The translations under genes were made by a program, and so were the position numbers. Positions 1 through 9,780 of a stretch of 64,000 nt of DNA are shown here, one piece after another. Each line of letters opens with the position of its first letter. Positions within the stretch are counted from its first letter, which is position 1. This DNA is from Asterias rubens (Eukaryota; Echinodermata; Asteroidea; Forcipulatida; Asteriidae). The notes beneath the pieces are model-generated. The model had not been told where the DNA came from and made no database searches. It saw only the letters and a program-made list of their open reading frames with translations. The DNA is taken from positions 10,274,001 to 10,338,000 of the forward strand of contig NC_047070.1 in NCBI RefSeq assembly GCF_902459465.1, read 5' to 3'.

Positions 1-775
1 CAAACACGCTTTTATATAGCGCCCTTAACCCCAAAATGGTCCCGAGGCACTTCACAGAGGTTAAAAATATTAAGCAAGTTAAGAAAATACTGAACAATTT
101 GTCGCTCTGCAACTGGTTAATAAAAATGTGCTAGAATCTGGGCCATTTTAATTAGGCCCCTGACAGATCCACTCTACCAAGTATGGTAATGCACAAAAGC
201 ATCGCTACCATGGGCAGCGCGCTGTATCGATACCTCTCGTCACTAACCCCTGGGAGGGATGTACTGGGAAACAACGCTGATTGGCTCAGGAAATTGGTTA
301 TGCATTAGATGTCAAGTGCGTGCGCCTGTAGTTTTAAGATATTAGCATGTTGATTACGCCCGCGTTTTTTATGACACGAATATGTTTTATTTAATTTTAA
401 CAAAAACAAAAACATTCTTTAAGAGGAAAGACATGTATGCGTGCATAGATGAGATTGAATATATACGCTCATTCATGGCTCATTTAAATGTGCTAGCATG
501 TAGCACATTTAAATTTGCCAATTCCAGGGGTTATGATCGAGCAAGGCATGCTGGGAAAAAATGGCGCGGTGAGATCGATCGCCCCTGGGAACGAGGTTGT
601 GGTCCTCTCATTCTTCGATGATCATGTGATATGTCTATAACTGTATGCAGTTTAGGGTGACTGTGTAAAAACATGATTTGTTTGAAATGGAATCGGGTCA
701 TAAGCGGCTCTATTTGTACATTACAATAGAACGTGATTTCAGAGAAAACTTGCATTATCTTAGTCTGGTTCACTT
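1..775. other. Sequence upstream of the first exon, no gene seen
   Basis: No exon with splice sites and a compatible frame was found. The first 60 bases resemble the 3' part of the SINEs found later (TATATAGCGC). A short perfect hairpin lies at about 479-515, with arms around ATTTAAATGTGCTA. It is probably intron of the gene ending at 2479. Confidence 0.4.
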
Positions 776-1029
776 AGAGCAAGTTCAAGTGCGCACATTT
801 AGTCCACCAACCAATTTGGAAGTCTAGCCAACCTTCTGCCTTTTCGCTAAAGTGTCACTGGTTCCCCTCTGCGCTTAACACATGTTAGAATGGAACATGT
901 GAAGAAACCATGGGCTCAAGGCTGGTTCCAAATGGTCGACCACAGTAGTCAACCAATGGTCGACCAGCCTGGGTTCGAGTCAAAATGGTCAACCTTTAGT
1001 TAACCATTGTGCACACTTGAACTTGCTCT
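776..1029. mobile_element. Palindromic MITE, AGAGCAAGTTCAAGTG termini
   Basis: The left end AGAGCAAGTTCAAGTG and the right end CACTTGAACTTGCTCT are inverted copies bounding about 254 bp with no coding capacity. The interior repeats the pentamer GGTCGACC several times. A non-autonomous DNA transposon is the simplest reading. It lies just before the acceptor of the exon at 1079. Confidence 0.6.
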
Positions 1030-1078
1030 TATTTGTAGTCAGCGGATTTAACACCCTGATATTTATTTACTCTGCTAG

Positions 1079-2479
1079 GAACAAGAGAAGAACTTCATGA
1101 GTCAACTTGCTGCCGTCAGTCAAATGAGCAAGGAAGATTTGAAAGACATGGTCAACTCGGCTGTTACAGGTACGTATGTACTTGAGATTAAAGGCAGTGG
1201 ACACTATTGGTAGTTACTCAAAATAATGGGTAACACGTAATGGGAGGTTGATAGTATAAAACATTGTGAGAAACGGCTCCCTCTGAAGTGACCTACATGT
1301 AGTTTTTGAGAAAGAAGTATTTTTCCACGAATTTGATTTCAAGATCTCAGAAATAGATTTTTGAGGTCTCGAAATCAAGCATCTGAAAGCGCACAACTTC
1401 GTGTGACAAGGGTGTTTTTGCTTTTGTAGTTATCTTGCAACTTCGACGACCAATTGAGATCCGATTTTCACAGGTTTGTTATTTTATGCATATGTTGAGA
1501 TACACCAAGTGAGAAGACTGGTCTTTGACAATTACCGAAGGTGTCCAGTGCCTTTAAGAGTAAACACTATTGTTACTTTTTATATTTTTGTTATATTTTT
1601 GGCCTGAAGATGTTGAAGAAATCTCAAGTTTAGAGATGGGAGGAATGTAGTCCTACTGGGGAAACCCAAAGATTACTGAGCACCGAAAGCGCAAGATGGG
1701 GAACTGGAGCTTAATTTTTCGTTGGATGGTGAAATATACATGGGTGTCATTTCAGCAAGCAAATATGTTGTTATATGCAATATATCATTGACAGTAATGG
1801 TCAATGTCTGTATCAAAAGAATTGCTTGCTGAAATGACGTCCACTGTGCATTTCAAATTTCTTGACCTTTTTGCTGTCTATAATCTTGGGGATTGAAAAC
1901 TAATTAATTAATAATGTTGAAGATGGATACCAAACCTATAGAGGATGTGACCTGTGACATCACATGTTTACAAAAGAGCCACAGAGCCTGGACTTCCTGC
2001 AGGCACGATTTGTACACAGCCTAATGAAGAAAACATATAATCTTATATTTTATGGAGATTGCACTGTCTCATTCCTATCACCTTTTGATATGATGAAAGA
2101 GGGCACATCTCGAAACTTGTCCAGCTTTTACTTTCATAATTCTTGGATTTATGTGGAAATTAGGACACAAAATGTCAACTTTTCCATGGACCTGTGCAGT
2201 ATATTGCCTGCCAGAACACCTAAAGAATGTACAAGGTCACACTAATGGTAAACAAAGTTCACATGGTCCATACCTCCCCTTTAAAAGAACCTCCAATAAT
2301 TTGTGATGGTTTTGTTTTTGGCAGAGGGTGGAGGTGATTTATCTGATGTGAAGAGGTTATCTAAGGATCTAACCCAGAGGATAAAGAGTGCCAAGACACA
2401 GCCAGACTACGACGAGGATGAGGAAGAAGAAGAACCAATCAGGGTCAAGAAGAAGAAAAAAGGCGGCAAGAAAAAATAA
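1079..2479 (+). CDS. C-terminal two exons of an unidentified plus-strand gene
   Basis: Two exons join in frame. Exon 1079-1169 follows a CTGCTAG acceptor and ends at a GTACGT donor, leaving phase 1. Exon 2325-2479 follows TTTTTGGCAG and ends in TAA. The joined tail is about 80 residues: a polar, probably helical part (EQEKNFMSQLAAVSQMSKED...), a glycine patch, a stretch with DEDEEEEE, and a basic end, RVKKKKKGGKKK. The 91-nt first exon is open in the frame the second requires, and both sites fit splice consensus, so the model is good although the product is not recognised. Upstream exons must lie before the window; none was found in 1-1078. The acidic-then-lysine-rich tail occurs in many cytoskeletal, chromatin and nucleolar proteins and does not define function. 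The intron holds a TTAA-type MITE and part of a dispersed repeat. Confidence 0.65.
1188..1557 (+). mobile_element. TTAA-flanked MITE, family A
   Basis: TTAA is followed by AGGCAGTGGACACTATTGG, and the far end is the inverted form followed by TTAA. The element is about 370 bp and non-coding. It carries an internal palindrome (GAGACCTCA / TGAGGTCTC type) and the family-typical segment with TTATTTTATGCATATG. It sits in the intron of the gene ending at 2479. TTAA duplications are typical of piggyBac-type transposition, but the ends are not the usual CCC(T) of piggyBac, so the superfamily is left open. Confidence 0.85.
1925..2285 (+). repeat. Dispersed repeat R2, uninterrupted copy
   Basis: Blocks such as GCCACAGAGCC, GGCACGATTTGTACA, GAGATTGC.CTGT and TGCAGTAT.TTGCCTGCC are shared in the same order with 6611-7790. 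This copy is not interrupted by MITEs and so shows the empty target sites for two insertions in the other copy. It ends just before the acceptor of the terminal exon. No coding potential was recognised. Confidence 0.65.
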
Positions 2480-2539
2480 GTTGGGAATACAGCTTTTCAT
2501 TTGAATCATCCATCGAAATAACCCACTGCAATGGACCCT

Positions 2540-2850
2540 TTTAATGAAATAATAATAAAAATAATAATAATAATAATGATATAGAAGTCTTATATAGCGC
2601 ATATGTACATGTACATACATATCTACCAAACAAGGTACTCAAGGCGCTGAGTATATACAAACTTTCAGAAAGATAGGTTATTGCAGTGATGAATTCTGAG
2701 ACCCAGTTATGTAGCCCCTAGAAGGGTCTACAACCAGGAACACCGGGGAACCCCTTCTCTTTTTGATAAGTGCACTGGGTCCTTTTACATGCATTACATA
2801 ACACATGGGACCAACGGCTTTACGTCCCATGCTAATTACATTGATGCATG
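2540..2850 (-). repeat. tRNA-derived SINE, 5'-truncated, inverted
   Basis: Read on the minus strand, it contains the body TGGGACGTAAAGCC, TGCACTTATC and AGAAGGGGTT and ends in a (TTA)n tail, seen here as AATAATAATAATAAT near 2555-2577. The order matches the full SINE at 43175-43575. The tRNA-like head is missing. The repeat begins about 60 bp after the stop codon at 2479, so it may provide 3' UTR sequence. Confidence 0.65.
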
Positions 2851-3149
2851 CTCACAGACCCTATTGGTAACACGCCATAGAGTTGTGCACTACAAACAGA
2901 GGTGCAAATCGCACCTGCGTCAATGCAGCCATTAGCCATGTACAAAAACAGTGCGATATTCCCTCATTTTTGCCAACCAAAATGAAAGTGCGCTCGTGCT
3001 ATGTGCAATTTACATATTACATGGAAAGGGTCCATTGCAGTGGTGCCCTGTGCTTTTGTCTGCAGTGCCCTTTACAAAGTTCCAGTACAATTTTAAATTG
3101 TCCTCATAGAAGTGCCCTGACCAGAGGATGTAATAGATGTGCACCTTCA
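2851..3149. other. Intergenic, no feature recognised
   Basis: Open frames here show no domain or homology that I recognise, and no splice-flanked exon was found. Confidence 0.4.
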
Positions 3150-3535
3150 TTAAAGGCAGTGGACACTATTGGTAATTGCTCAAAATAATTATAAGCATAA
3201 AACCTTACTTGGTAATGAGTAATGGGGAGAGGTTAATAGTATAAAACATTGTGAGAAACGGCTCCCTCTGAAGTGATGTAGTCTTCGAGAAAGAAGTAAT
3301 TTTCCACGAATTTGATTTAGAGACCTCAAGTTTAGAATTTGAGGTCTCGAAATCAAGCATCTGAAAGCACACAACTTCGTGTGACAAGGGTGTTTTTTCT
3401 TCCATAGTTATCTCGCAACTTCGATGACCAATTGAGCTCAAATTTTCACAGGTGTGTTATTTTATGCATATGTTGAGATACACCAAGTGAGAAGACTTGT
3501 CTTTGGCAATTACCAATAGTGTCCAGTGTCTTTAA
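3150..3535 (+). mobile_element. TTAA-flanked MITE, family A
   Basis: Begins TTAAAGGCAGTGGACACTA and ends in the inverted terminal repeat plus TTAA. It keeps the internal palindrome at about 3317-3355 and the TTTTATGCATATG segment. It is close to the copy at 1188-1557 over its whole length. Short frames in it are products of the repeat, not genes. Confidence 0.85.
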
Positions 3536-3732
3536 CACAATGCAAGGCCTTATTCAGAATGGACCCCTTGCATTGGCTGGTGTCTTTAATGTCAAACAAT
3601 GGAAGCGTGCACACAAGTTTGCGCAGAGTACCACTCTCAGCCAATGATAACTTTTCATTGACCTCAGTGAGAGGGCTGTTTTGGGCTTGTGACGTCATAA
3701 TGTTAGGGGTCTATACTCAAGCATGTTTCAAT

Positions 3733-3981
3733 GGGTGCATAGCTTCCCTGGGTCTACCCTGCGGTGCTCACTCGGGTGAGCCCTTGGCAAGAGCTAAACG
3801 AACGACCACTCACCCCTCTTGTAGTGACGTCATGTACCTGGGGCCAACCCCCAAGTGACCCACTCCACAAGCAGGGCACTGGGGGCTGACCCGGGTGAGC
3901 CCCTGGATTGACGTCAAAGCTATTCGAATGCACCAGGGGCAGACCGGGTCGACCAAGGGAAGCTAAACGAACACACCCAAT
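3733..3981. mobile_element. Probable MITE with AGCTTCCC termini
   Basis: The left part GCATAGCTTCCCTGGGTC and the right part GACCAAGGGAAGCTAAACG are imperfect inverted copies. The interior is GC-richer than the surroundings and carries repeated GACGTCA and CGGGTGAGCCC blocks on both sides. Only one copy was seen, so the boundaries are uncertain. Confidence 0.45.
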
Positions 3982-4149
3982 GAACCATTGGTGCGTTAGA
4001 TTTTGAATAATGTGTGATACAGTGATTTAATTGGTCACAAGTGGAAACTCAAATTGGAATCCACATAACTAAAGATAGTTCTGCTAGTGAGGGGAAAGCG
4101 CTTGTGTTTCATCAACCTCCAGAAGGCCTAGTGCCATACTCATTTATCT

Positions 4150-4352
4150 GAGTTGTGTATAGGTAAATGGTGTTTGAAGCTTTGCATGGTGTGGAGACTA
4201 AGAGCAACTATAAATATAAATATTAACAGTAAACTTGCGGGTACAACCATGGGTAAAATCTCTTTTGAAGGAGGGGTGGCTCTGAAAAGAGCCGGTTTGG
4301 TCTCGACGTTTCCAACAGTGTACTCTGCTCGTCTTCAGAGTCATAATTTCTG
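4150..4352 (+). repeat. Dispersed repeat R3, diverged copy
   Basis: Shares the R3 order of landmarks: GCATGGTG near the start, a TAACACCATG-like block, GGTGGCTCTGAAAAGAGCC, GACGTTTC and TGCTCGTCTTCAGAG. Other copies lie near 12350, 29225, 33365, 36795 and 56796. The CTGAAAAG(A)ACC segment is a small hairpin in most copies. Confidence 0.5.
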
Positions 4353-4830
4353 ACATAACTATGCAAAAGCTTGCCCTGAACTGTGCGACAAAGCAACCGT
4401 CAAATTAGTTTACCATTTTGTGACTAAGTAAGTCATTACACCAGACATTATCGCATACATTTTACTTGCAAATGGCTTATCCATACACGCAAGTTGGTTT
4501 GAAAACTTAGCTTGAAAAGAAGTGATATCTAATGTAAATTATAGGGGCATCGTAACTAAACTAGCCCTCTGTGTTTAGGCAAAGAGCAAGGAGCGAGCTA
4601 CGGATAAAGACACTATACATTCAAACATATCATGTTGTAGTTGGTTAGGAGCCATTTTATGTTTCTGGTTATTTGTTACCTCCTTTTGTAAATATGTTTT
4701 TTAAAAGTTTGAAATGTTTCAAAGCAGTATAACTAGATGCATCAGGGATGAAAATACTTATTTGTTAGTGATAAAAATAGTTGTGGTTCTTAGATACATG
4801 TACATGTAGATTTTCTTATCACTGGGCGCA
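4353..4830. other. Intergenic, no feature recognised
   Basis: AT-rich, with no exon, tRNA or terminal inverted repeat that I can support. Confidence 0.4.
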
Positions 4831-4837
4831 CTACATG

Positions 4838-4990
4838 TACATGTAGATGGTCTAGTGTTAACACATCTGGACTTGAATGACAGTGTTGTTGGTTCGAGTC
4901 CCACCCAAGAAGTATGCCAGTTGGGTTTTTTGTTATCCCAAAAAGCACCGAGCATTTGGATCACATATTGGTGTTGGATAAAATAAAAAT
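4838..4990 (+). repeat. tRNA-derived SINE fragment, second SINE type
   Basis: A-box-like TGGTCTAGTGTTAACAC is followed about 45 bases later by the B-box GGTTCGAGTCC. The downstream part, ACATATTGGTGTTGGATAAAA, matches the tail of the tRNA-like units at 15480-15790. Lack of a paired acceptor stem and the shared non-tRNA tail argue for a SINE rather than a tRNA gene. Confidence 0.6.
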
Positions 4991-5004
4991 TTAGATATTA
5001 CCTC

Positions 5005-5137
5005 TTTCCCAAAAACTTAGTTCAGAGGGAGTCGTTTCTCACAATGTTTTATACTATCAACAGCTCTCCATTGCTCGTTACCAAGTAAGTTTTTATGACA
5101 ACAATTATTTTGAGAAATTACCAATAGTGTCCAGTAT
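5005..5137 (-). mobile_element. Family A MITE, partial
   Basis: Contains the family A blocks CAGAGGGAGTCGTTTCTCACA, CATTGCTCGTTACCAAGTAAG and ATTACCAATAGTGTCCAGT, but only about a third of the element. The right end is cut by a second insertion starting at 5137. Confidence 0.7.
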
Positions 5138-5335
5138 AGACGGTGTGACCTGTTTACATTCAAACCGCCCTCTGCTGCAAAAAAACATGTTTCGCCGGGC
5201 AAAAAGACACGTAGTCAATGTTAAGATTGCCTACACTTTCTAGCTGGCTGCTAAAACACAAAGGTTTTGCCCGGCGGTATGCGCGCGAATCATGTTATGG
5301 TTTTCGTGTGACGTCAGAGGTCACATCGTCTATAT
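5137..5335. mobile_element. MITE with TATAGACGGTGTGACCT termini
   Basis: TATAGACGGTGTGACCT at the left and AGGTCACATCGTCTATA at the right are inverted copies. GCCGGGCAAAA and TTTTGCCCGGC form an inner inverted pair. The element is about 199 bp and interrupts the end of a family A MITE, so it is the younger insertion. Confidence 0.65.
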
Positions 5336-6610
5336 GGCTATCACAGCGGTTTTAAATACATGTACATGTGTACTACACTTCAATTCGTTGACAGCGGGTA
5401 CATCACAAACTCGGGAACAAACAACACAAAAGATGCTTATTGTTTTGATACTCCCAATGTTTTATTTGAGCACACACACGCACACACATTTTTGAAAACA
5501 CAGCTGTTGTTTAAAGTATATATACAGAATACATTAAATGCAGTACTTTAAATTTAGCTACTGGCATGTGGCCTGCATTACAGCTACTTTCAAATGAAAA
5601 GCCTGCTAATATTTTACAATCAATGCAGTTCTCTAAACACCCTGTCACAATATGTACAGATTAATCATAACACAATTCCATATTTTCAAATCTCAGAAAA
5701 ACTAGGACAAAATACTTATTAAAAAATGATAAGTCAGTCAATGAACTTAAATGATTTTACAAAAATGTAAATAACTTTACAAAATGTCTATGTGTTAATA
5801 TATTTTTCTGAAATACTTTTTTCCAAAACTGGTCTTATTTTTTCTCTTTGAGAGTTCACATTAAGTTCTTAATATGTATATATTATGATATGTTCAGAAT
5901 ATTTGTTCTGTATTTGATGTGTGTGTGTTGTTCGACAATGTTGACATGTTTGGAAAGATAACTTTTGTTTATTAATTAGTCATAAATTCTACGTTTGGTC
6001 CAGAGTTGACTCTTTTGGAATGTTTGATTGGGGGAGGGGGAAATTGATATCTGAATGACATTAGAATGTTTTTAATTTGGTCATAATTTCAAATCAAACA
6101 AAAATATATAAATGTTTAATAAGCAGGGGGAGAGGGATCATAAAATTCAAAAGTATTTTTCTGCACAATTTACACAACATTTTGTACATTAGAACTTTTT
6201 GACAGAAACAACATGACAAGAATGCATTTGACTACTATAAATTTACAGTTCATACATTTTACAGATCCATTGGCAAGATTAAGAGTTAACAACCCCACTA
6301 TTTTATATTCAAACTTCATATGCATTTAATAAAACACCTCTGTAGAATATTCATTGAGTTTTTGCCGTAATTCTTGTGTGATTCCTGAACACTTTAACGT
6401 TGACAATCCTTAGGTGATCTTAATACAGGGTGCCCTCCACAAAGGGAAAATATGACCACGAATCTTACCTAAAGACCACTGTTATGTTTTTTATTTTTTT
6501 ATAAATAAGGTTCATTATAAATCTTGGGTGCATTTCTCTGGTCATGCATCAATGACTTCCGAAAATGGCATGTAAAAACCTAGGGACAGCAATTGAAATC
6601 AATTACCAAT
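5336..6610. other. AT-rich intergenic stretch without a recognised feature
   Basis: No convincing exon was seen. A short CA-rich run lies at about 5471-5487. Frames are short and low-complexity. Confidence 0.5.
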
Positions 6611-6660
6611 CGGCAATGTAACCTGTGAGATCACAAGTTTACTAAGGAGCCACAGAGCCA

Positions 6661-7123
6661 GGGGTAGATTTCATAAAGAGTACAGACTAGTCTTATCGTG
6701 ATTTAGGACGAGTTACTTAGGACTAGCCTATCCCGAAAGAGTCCCAAGACTAGTCCTGAGTTAGAACTATCTTTGTGGGTCTACCCCCTAGGGTCGATTT
6801 TACAAGGAGTTAGGACTAGTCCTAGGATGTATAAAACCCATATTGCTAGTCCTAAGGATGTCCGAGAATAACTCATCGTACCCCGGCACGGGGCCCCGAC
6901 TTGGTGGAAAGACGGTGTTCTGGGTGCACGGCAAAGTGCAGAGCAGGAGGCACTCGTCGGAGAGGTGGCTCGTGGGGGCCAGCGGCGCTCCGTCCCCCAC
7001 GAGCGTTAGCGTGAAGACCCGGTCCGTTATTAAAGTAGGGCCGAGGGGGGCTGCGGGGCTCTCGCCCGGCTGCAGTGAGATACATGTAAGACTAGTCTGA
7101 ACTCTTTGTGAAATCCACCCTAG
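6661..7123. mobile_element. Two adjoining CTAGGACTAGTCC palindromic MITEs
   Basis: 6661-6787 starts GGGGTAGATTTCATAAAG and ends CTTTGTGGGTCTACCCC. About 6789-7123 starts TAGGGTCGATTTTACAAG and ends CTTTGTGAAATCCACCCTA. Both are built from repeats of the palindrome GGACTAGTCC, as are the elements at 9012-9209 and 11081-11181. The second contains a GC-rich segment absent from the other copies. Confidence 0.7.
6875..7080. other. GC-rich segment embedded in a palindromic MITE
   Basis: About 205 bp of strongly GC-rich DNA (runs such as CACGGGGCCCCG and GAGGGGGGCTGCGGGGC) lies between the two arms of a MITE in an otherwise AT-rich region. All three minus frames and one plus frame stay open across most of it, as expected when stop codons are rare. 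No frame gives a protein I recognise. Options are a captured gene fragment, an old CpG-rich insert or an assembly artefact. Confidence 0.6.
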
Positions 7124-7374
7124 GACTTCAAGCAGGCACAATTTGTTTAATTGCACAATAGAAGAAGGCATAAAATCTCTACTTTATTGAGATTGCTCTG
7201 TTAGTAAATTTTGTCAACTTCTTATTTAATACTGCACAACTTTTACAGCTGTTACTTTCACAAGTCTTTTAATTTCTGCAGAAATTTTACACTAAAATGT
7301 GAAATTTCTCATTTTGACCAGTGCAGTATCTTGCCTGCCAAGAAATGCCTTGGAATGTACAGGATCACTTTTTG

Positions 7375-7762
7375 TTAAAGGCAGTGGACACTATTGGTAA
7401 TTACTCAAAATAATTGTTAACATAAAACCTTTCTTGGTGACGAGTAATGGGGACAGGTTGATGGTATAAAACATTGTGAGAAACGGCTCCCTCTGAAGTG
7501 CCATAGTTTTTGAGAAAGAAGTAACTTTTGACCATTTTTTTTTTGACACCTCAGATTTAGAACTTGAGGTCTCGATATCAACCATCTAAACGCACACAAC
7601 TTCATGTGACAAGGGTGTTTTGTTCTCTCATTATTATCTCGCAAGTTCGATGACCGATTGAGCTCAAATTTTCACAGGCTTGTTATTTTTTGCATATGTT
7701 GAGATACACCAACTGTGAAGGCTAGTCTTTGACAATTTACCAATAGTGTCTACTGCCTTTAA
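7375..7762 (+). mobile_element. TTAA-flanked MITE, family A
   Basis: TTAA plus AGGCAGTGGACACTATTGG at the left, and the inverted end plus TTAA at the right. It interrupts repeat R2. The intact R2 copy at about 2245-2268 shows the target site with a single TAA core, so the duplicated TTAA is supported by an empty site inside this window. Confidence 0.9.
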
Positions 7763-7790
7763 ACAAAGGTTACATGATCTATGATGTTTC

Positions 7791-8680
7791 ACACCAAACT
7801 ATTACAAGAAGGCTTTTACATACCATACTCAGGGAGAATGGAAGTTGGTGTATGATGAAGAAAAGAATGTGAGATCAGAGGAAAGCTTATTGCCCCAGGT
7901 TCGATAAAGATCATACTATGGATTGGTTGGCCATAATTTTCCTTTTTTACTCTTGGGGACGTACACTCTGTATCGTGTCTGCAGATTCAAAGAGTGAAGT
8001 TTCATAGAAGTTTAAAATTGTGCCATAGTTATTTTTGTCTTTAATTATTTTTCAATCAATTTACAACAAGGTAGTATTTTTAATAATATGTACTAAAAGC
8101 ACAAAGTCATATTTCATGCAAGATTTTTTGTTACTCTTTTAAATATGATCTCCATTTCATATGTATATTCTTCAAATACTTGTTCAGCCTTTCCACAAAA
8201 CAATCGTCTTTTCTTTTTCCCGATTCAAAAAAATGGTTACAGGGGAACCATCATGAAATAATCAAAGTTGATCGCTTAGACAAATATTTAACTACTACAA
8301 ATGAGTATATTGAAGTCAATGAGCTGATTTGTTCTTTAGTTTTTGCTATAAAACATGTTTGTTTCTTTTAGCAAATGTTCTAATTGACATATCTATGCAC
8401 TGTTTTGGTATACCTTACCTATCAAAAGTTACCATCAAAAGTGACCACGTTTTTACTGTGTTGTTATAAAACAAAAGGATGTCATAAAATTCACCCAGAA
8501 TGTTCATTTTGTTAGGGATATCAATTATATAAATAAATGTACTTATCTGTCTTTGAAATAGCTAATGTGTTTCATAGAAGGCCATGTGTTTAGGGAGATG
8601 GATTTGAAAGATCTTCAACTGAATAAAGGCCACATATGAGAAACAAGTGAGACTAGGAAAATATCTGTAATCTTTTGTCA
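7791..8680. other. AT-rich intergenic stretch without a recognised feature
   Basis: Nothing supportable on either strand: no paired splice sites around an open frame and no inverted termini. Confidence 0.5.
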
Positions 8681-8682
8681 AC

Positions 8683-9235
8683 CTGTGCCTTCTTCAAAAC
8701 CTCAGCTTAGGGCTCTGTCTCCAGCCTACATTCGAGTGTTCAAAACATCATGCAAAACAAACACTGCTCCAAAATTGATTCTGAAGTCCAAGCCCGAAAC
8801 GGAGCCCGAAGTCGGAGCCAAAGCCAGGACCAGAGACCAAGCGGGAATCGGAGCCCAAGCCAGGACCAGAGACCAAGCCGGAACCAAAGCCCAAACCAGG
8901 ACCAGAGACCAAGCCTGAACCGGAGCCCAAGCCAGGACCAGAGACCAAGCCGGAACCAGAGCCCAGTCCAGGACCAGAGACCAAGCCAGAATCGGAGCCC
9001 AAGCGAGGACCTGGGGTGGATTTCACAAAGGTAGTCCTAACTTAATAGGACTAGTCCTAGGCAATGCTAAGAGATAGGACTGGTCCTAAGTTAGGACTAA
9101 GAGTTACTGGTCCTACATGTAACTTAGGACCAGTCCCATCTCTTAGTCCTAACTTAGCATTGCCTAGGACTAGTCCTAAGTTAGGACTACCTTTGTGAAA
9201 TCCACCCCAGAGACCAAGCCAGAATCGCAGCCCAA
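8683..9235 (+). repeat. Minisatellite of about 33-36 bp units inside a family F repeat
   Basis: From about 8790 a unit close to AGAGACCAAGCCGGAACC + AGAGCCCAAGCCAGGACC recurs about seven times with drift, and a final unit resumes after a 198-bp insertion. The upstream part (CCTTCTTCAAAACCTCAGC, GGGCTCTGTCTCCAGCC, CTGCTCCAAAA) matches the start of the element at 48165-48363, so the array seems to have grown from that element's GGAGCC-rich part. All frames are open only because the unit lacks stops; a coding role is not supported. Confidence 0.75.
9012..9209. mobile_element. Near-perfect palindromic MITE in the minisatellite
   Basis: Starts TGGGGTGGATTTCACAAAG and ends CTTTGTGAAATCCACCCCA. The two halves are almost exact inverted copies, centred near 9110, built on GGACTAGTCC. 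It splits a minisatellite unit: GAGGACC precedes it and GAGACCAAGCC resumes after it. The near-identity of the arms suggests a recent insertion or arm homogenisation. Confidence 0.8.
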
Positions 9236-9530
9236 GGTTTAAAAAAAGACCCGTTTTGGGGCAAATCTCCACTTTGTGCATAACACACTTGTGCCTTGGC
9301 TTTAGTTATCAACAAGGCTTGTGAAGACCATATTAACAATCACTCTTTGACATGAAGTCAAATTACAATGGGATAAAAAAGGATAAATAATGGTAGGTAA
9401 AAAGTGAAAGTTAAGACTTCTAGCCCCTATACCGTAACCATTTCCATTTATGTATTTTAACATTTTAACATTAAACAGCTGAAAAACAGCCTTTACTACA
9501 GCAGTATCACACTCAGTACCATTTTCGAAC

Positions 9531-9547
9531 CCCCCCCCCCCCCCCCA
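9531..9547. repeat. Poly-C run
   Basis: A homopolymer of C followed by CACCCCCACC, in the 3' flank of the ALMS-motif gene. Its length is likely to be polymorphic or error-prone. Confidence 0.8.
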
Positions 9548-9735
9548 CCCCCACCAAGAACCAAAACCCCCAAACAAACGGAAAATGTGAGAAGAAAATT
9601 TACACACATTTTACTTCATTATAATAAATATTGATGATCTCACAAGAACAAAAAAGTACGAAATTTTGACATGGTTATTTGCTGTTATTTCAGTTAAACA
9701 TCTTGGGCACTTTCAATAAATGAGGTAAATAAAGG

Positions 9736-9741
9736 TTTATT
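9736..9741 (-). terminator. Candidate polyadenylation signal of the ALMS-motif gene
   Basis: TTTATT on the plus strand reads AATAAA on the minus strand, 40 bases past the stop codon at 9781. Position and sequence fit a cleavage signal, but no transcript evidence is available. Confidence 0.45.
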
Positions 9742-9780
9742 AATGAATTAAACTGCATCGACGCATGTATTTACCCAATG

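Larger units (their letters stand above)
6611..7790 (+). repeat. Dispersed repeat R2, copy split by two insertions
   Basis: Homologous to 1925-2285 in three pieces: before 6661, about 7124-7374, and after 7762. The first gap is filled by palindromic elements and the second by a family A MITE. The uninterrupted copy reads straight across both points, at GAGCCTGGACTTC and at GGTAAACAAAG. Confidence 0.65.

Noticed and set aside
6800-7171. 123-codon minus-strand frame across the GC-rich segment
   Set aside because: It runs through both MITE arms, overlaps other open frames, and resembles no protein I know. Low stop density explains it.
8685-9034. Open frames with repeats such as ARTRDQAG or [11 protein letters not shown]
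   Set aside because: All six frames of the minisatellite are open because the unit has no stop codon. There are no splice sites, start context or known domain.
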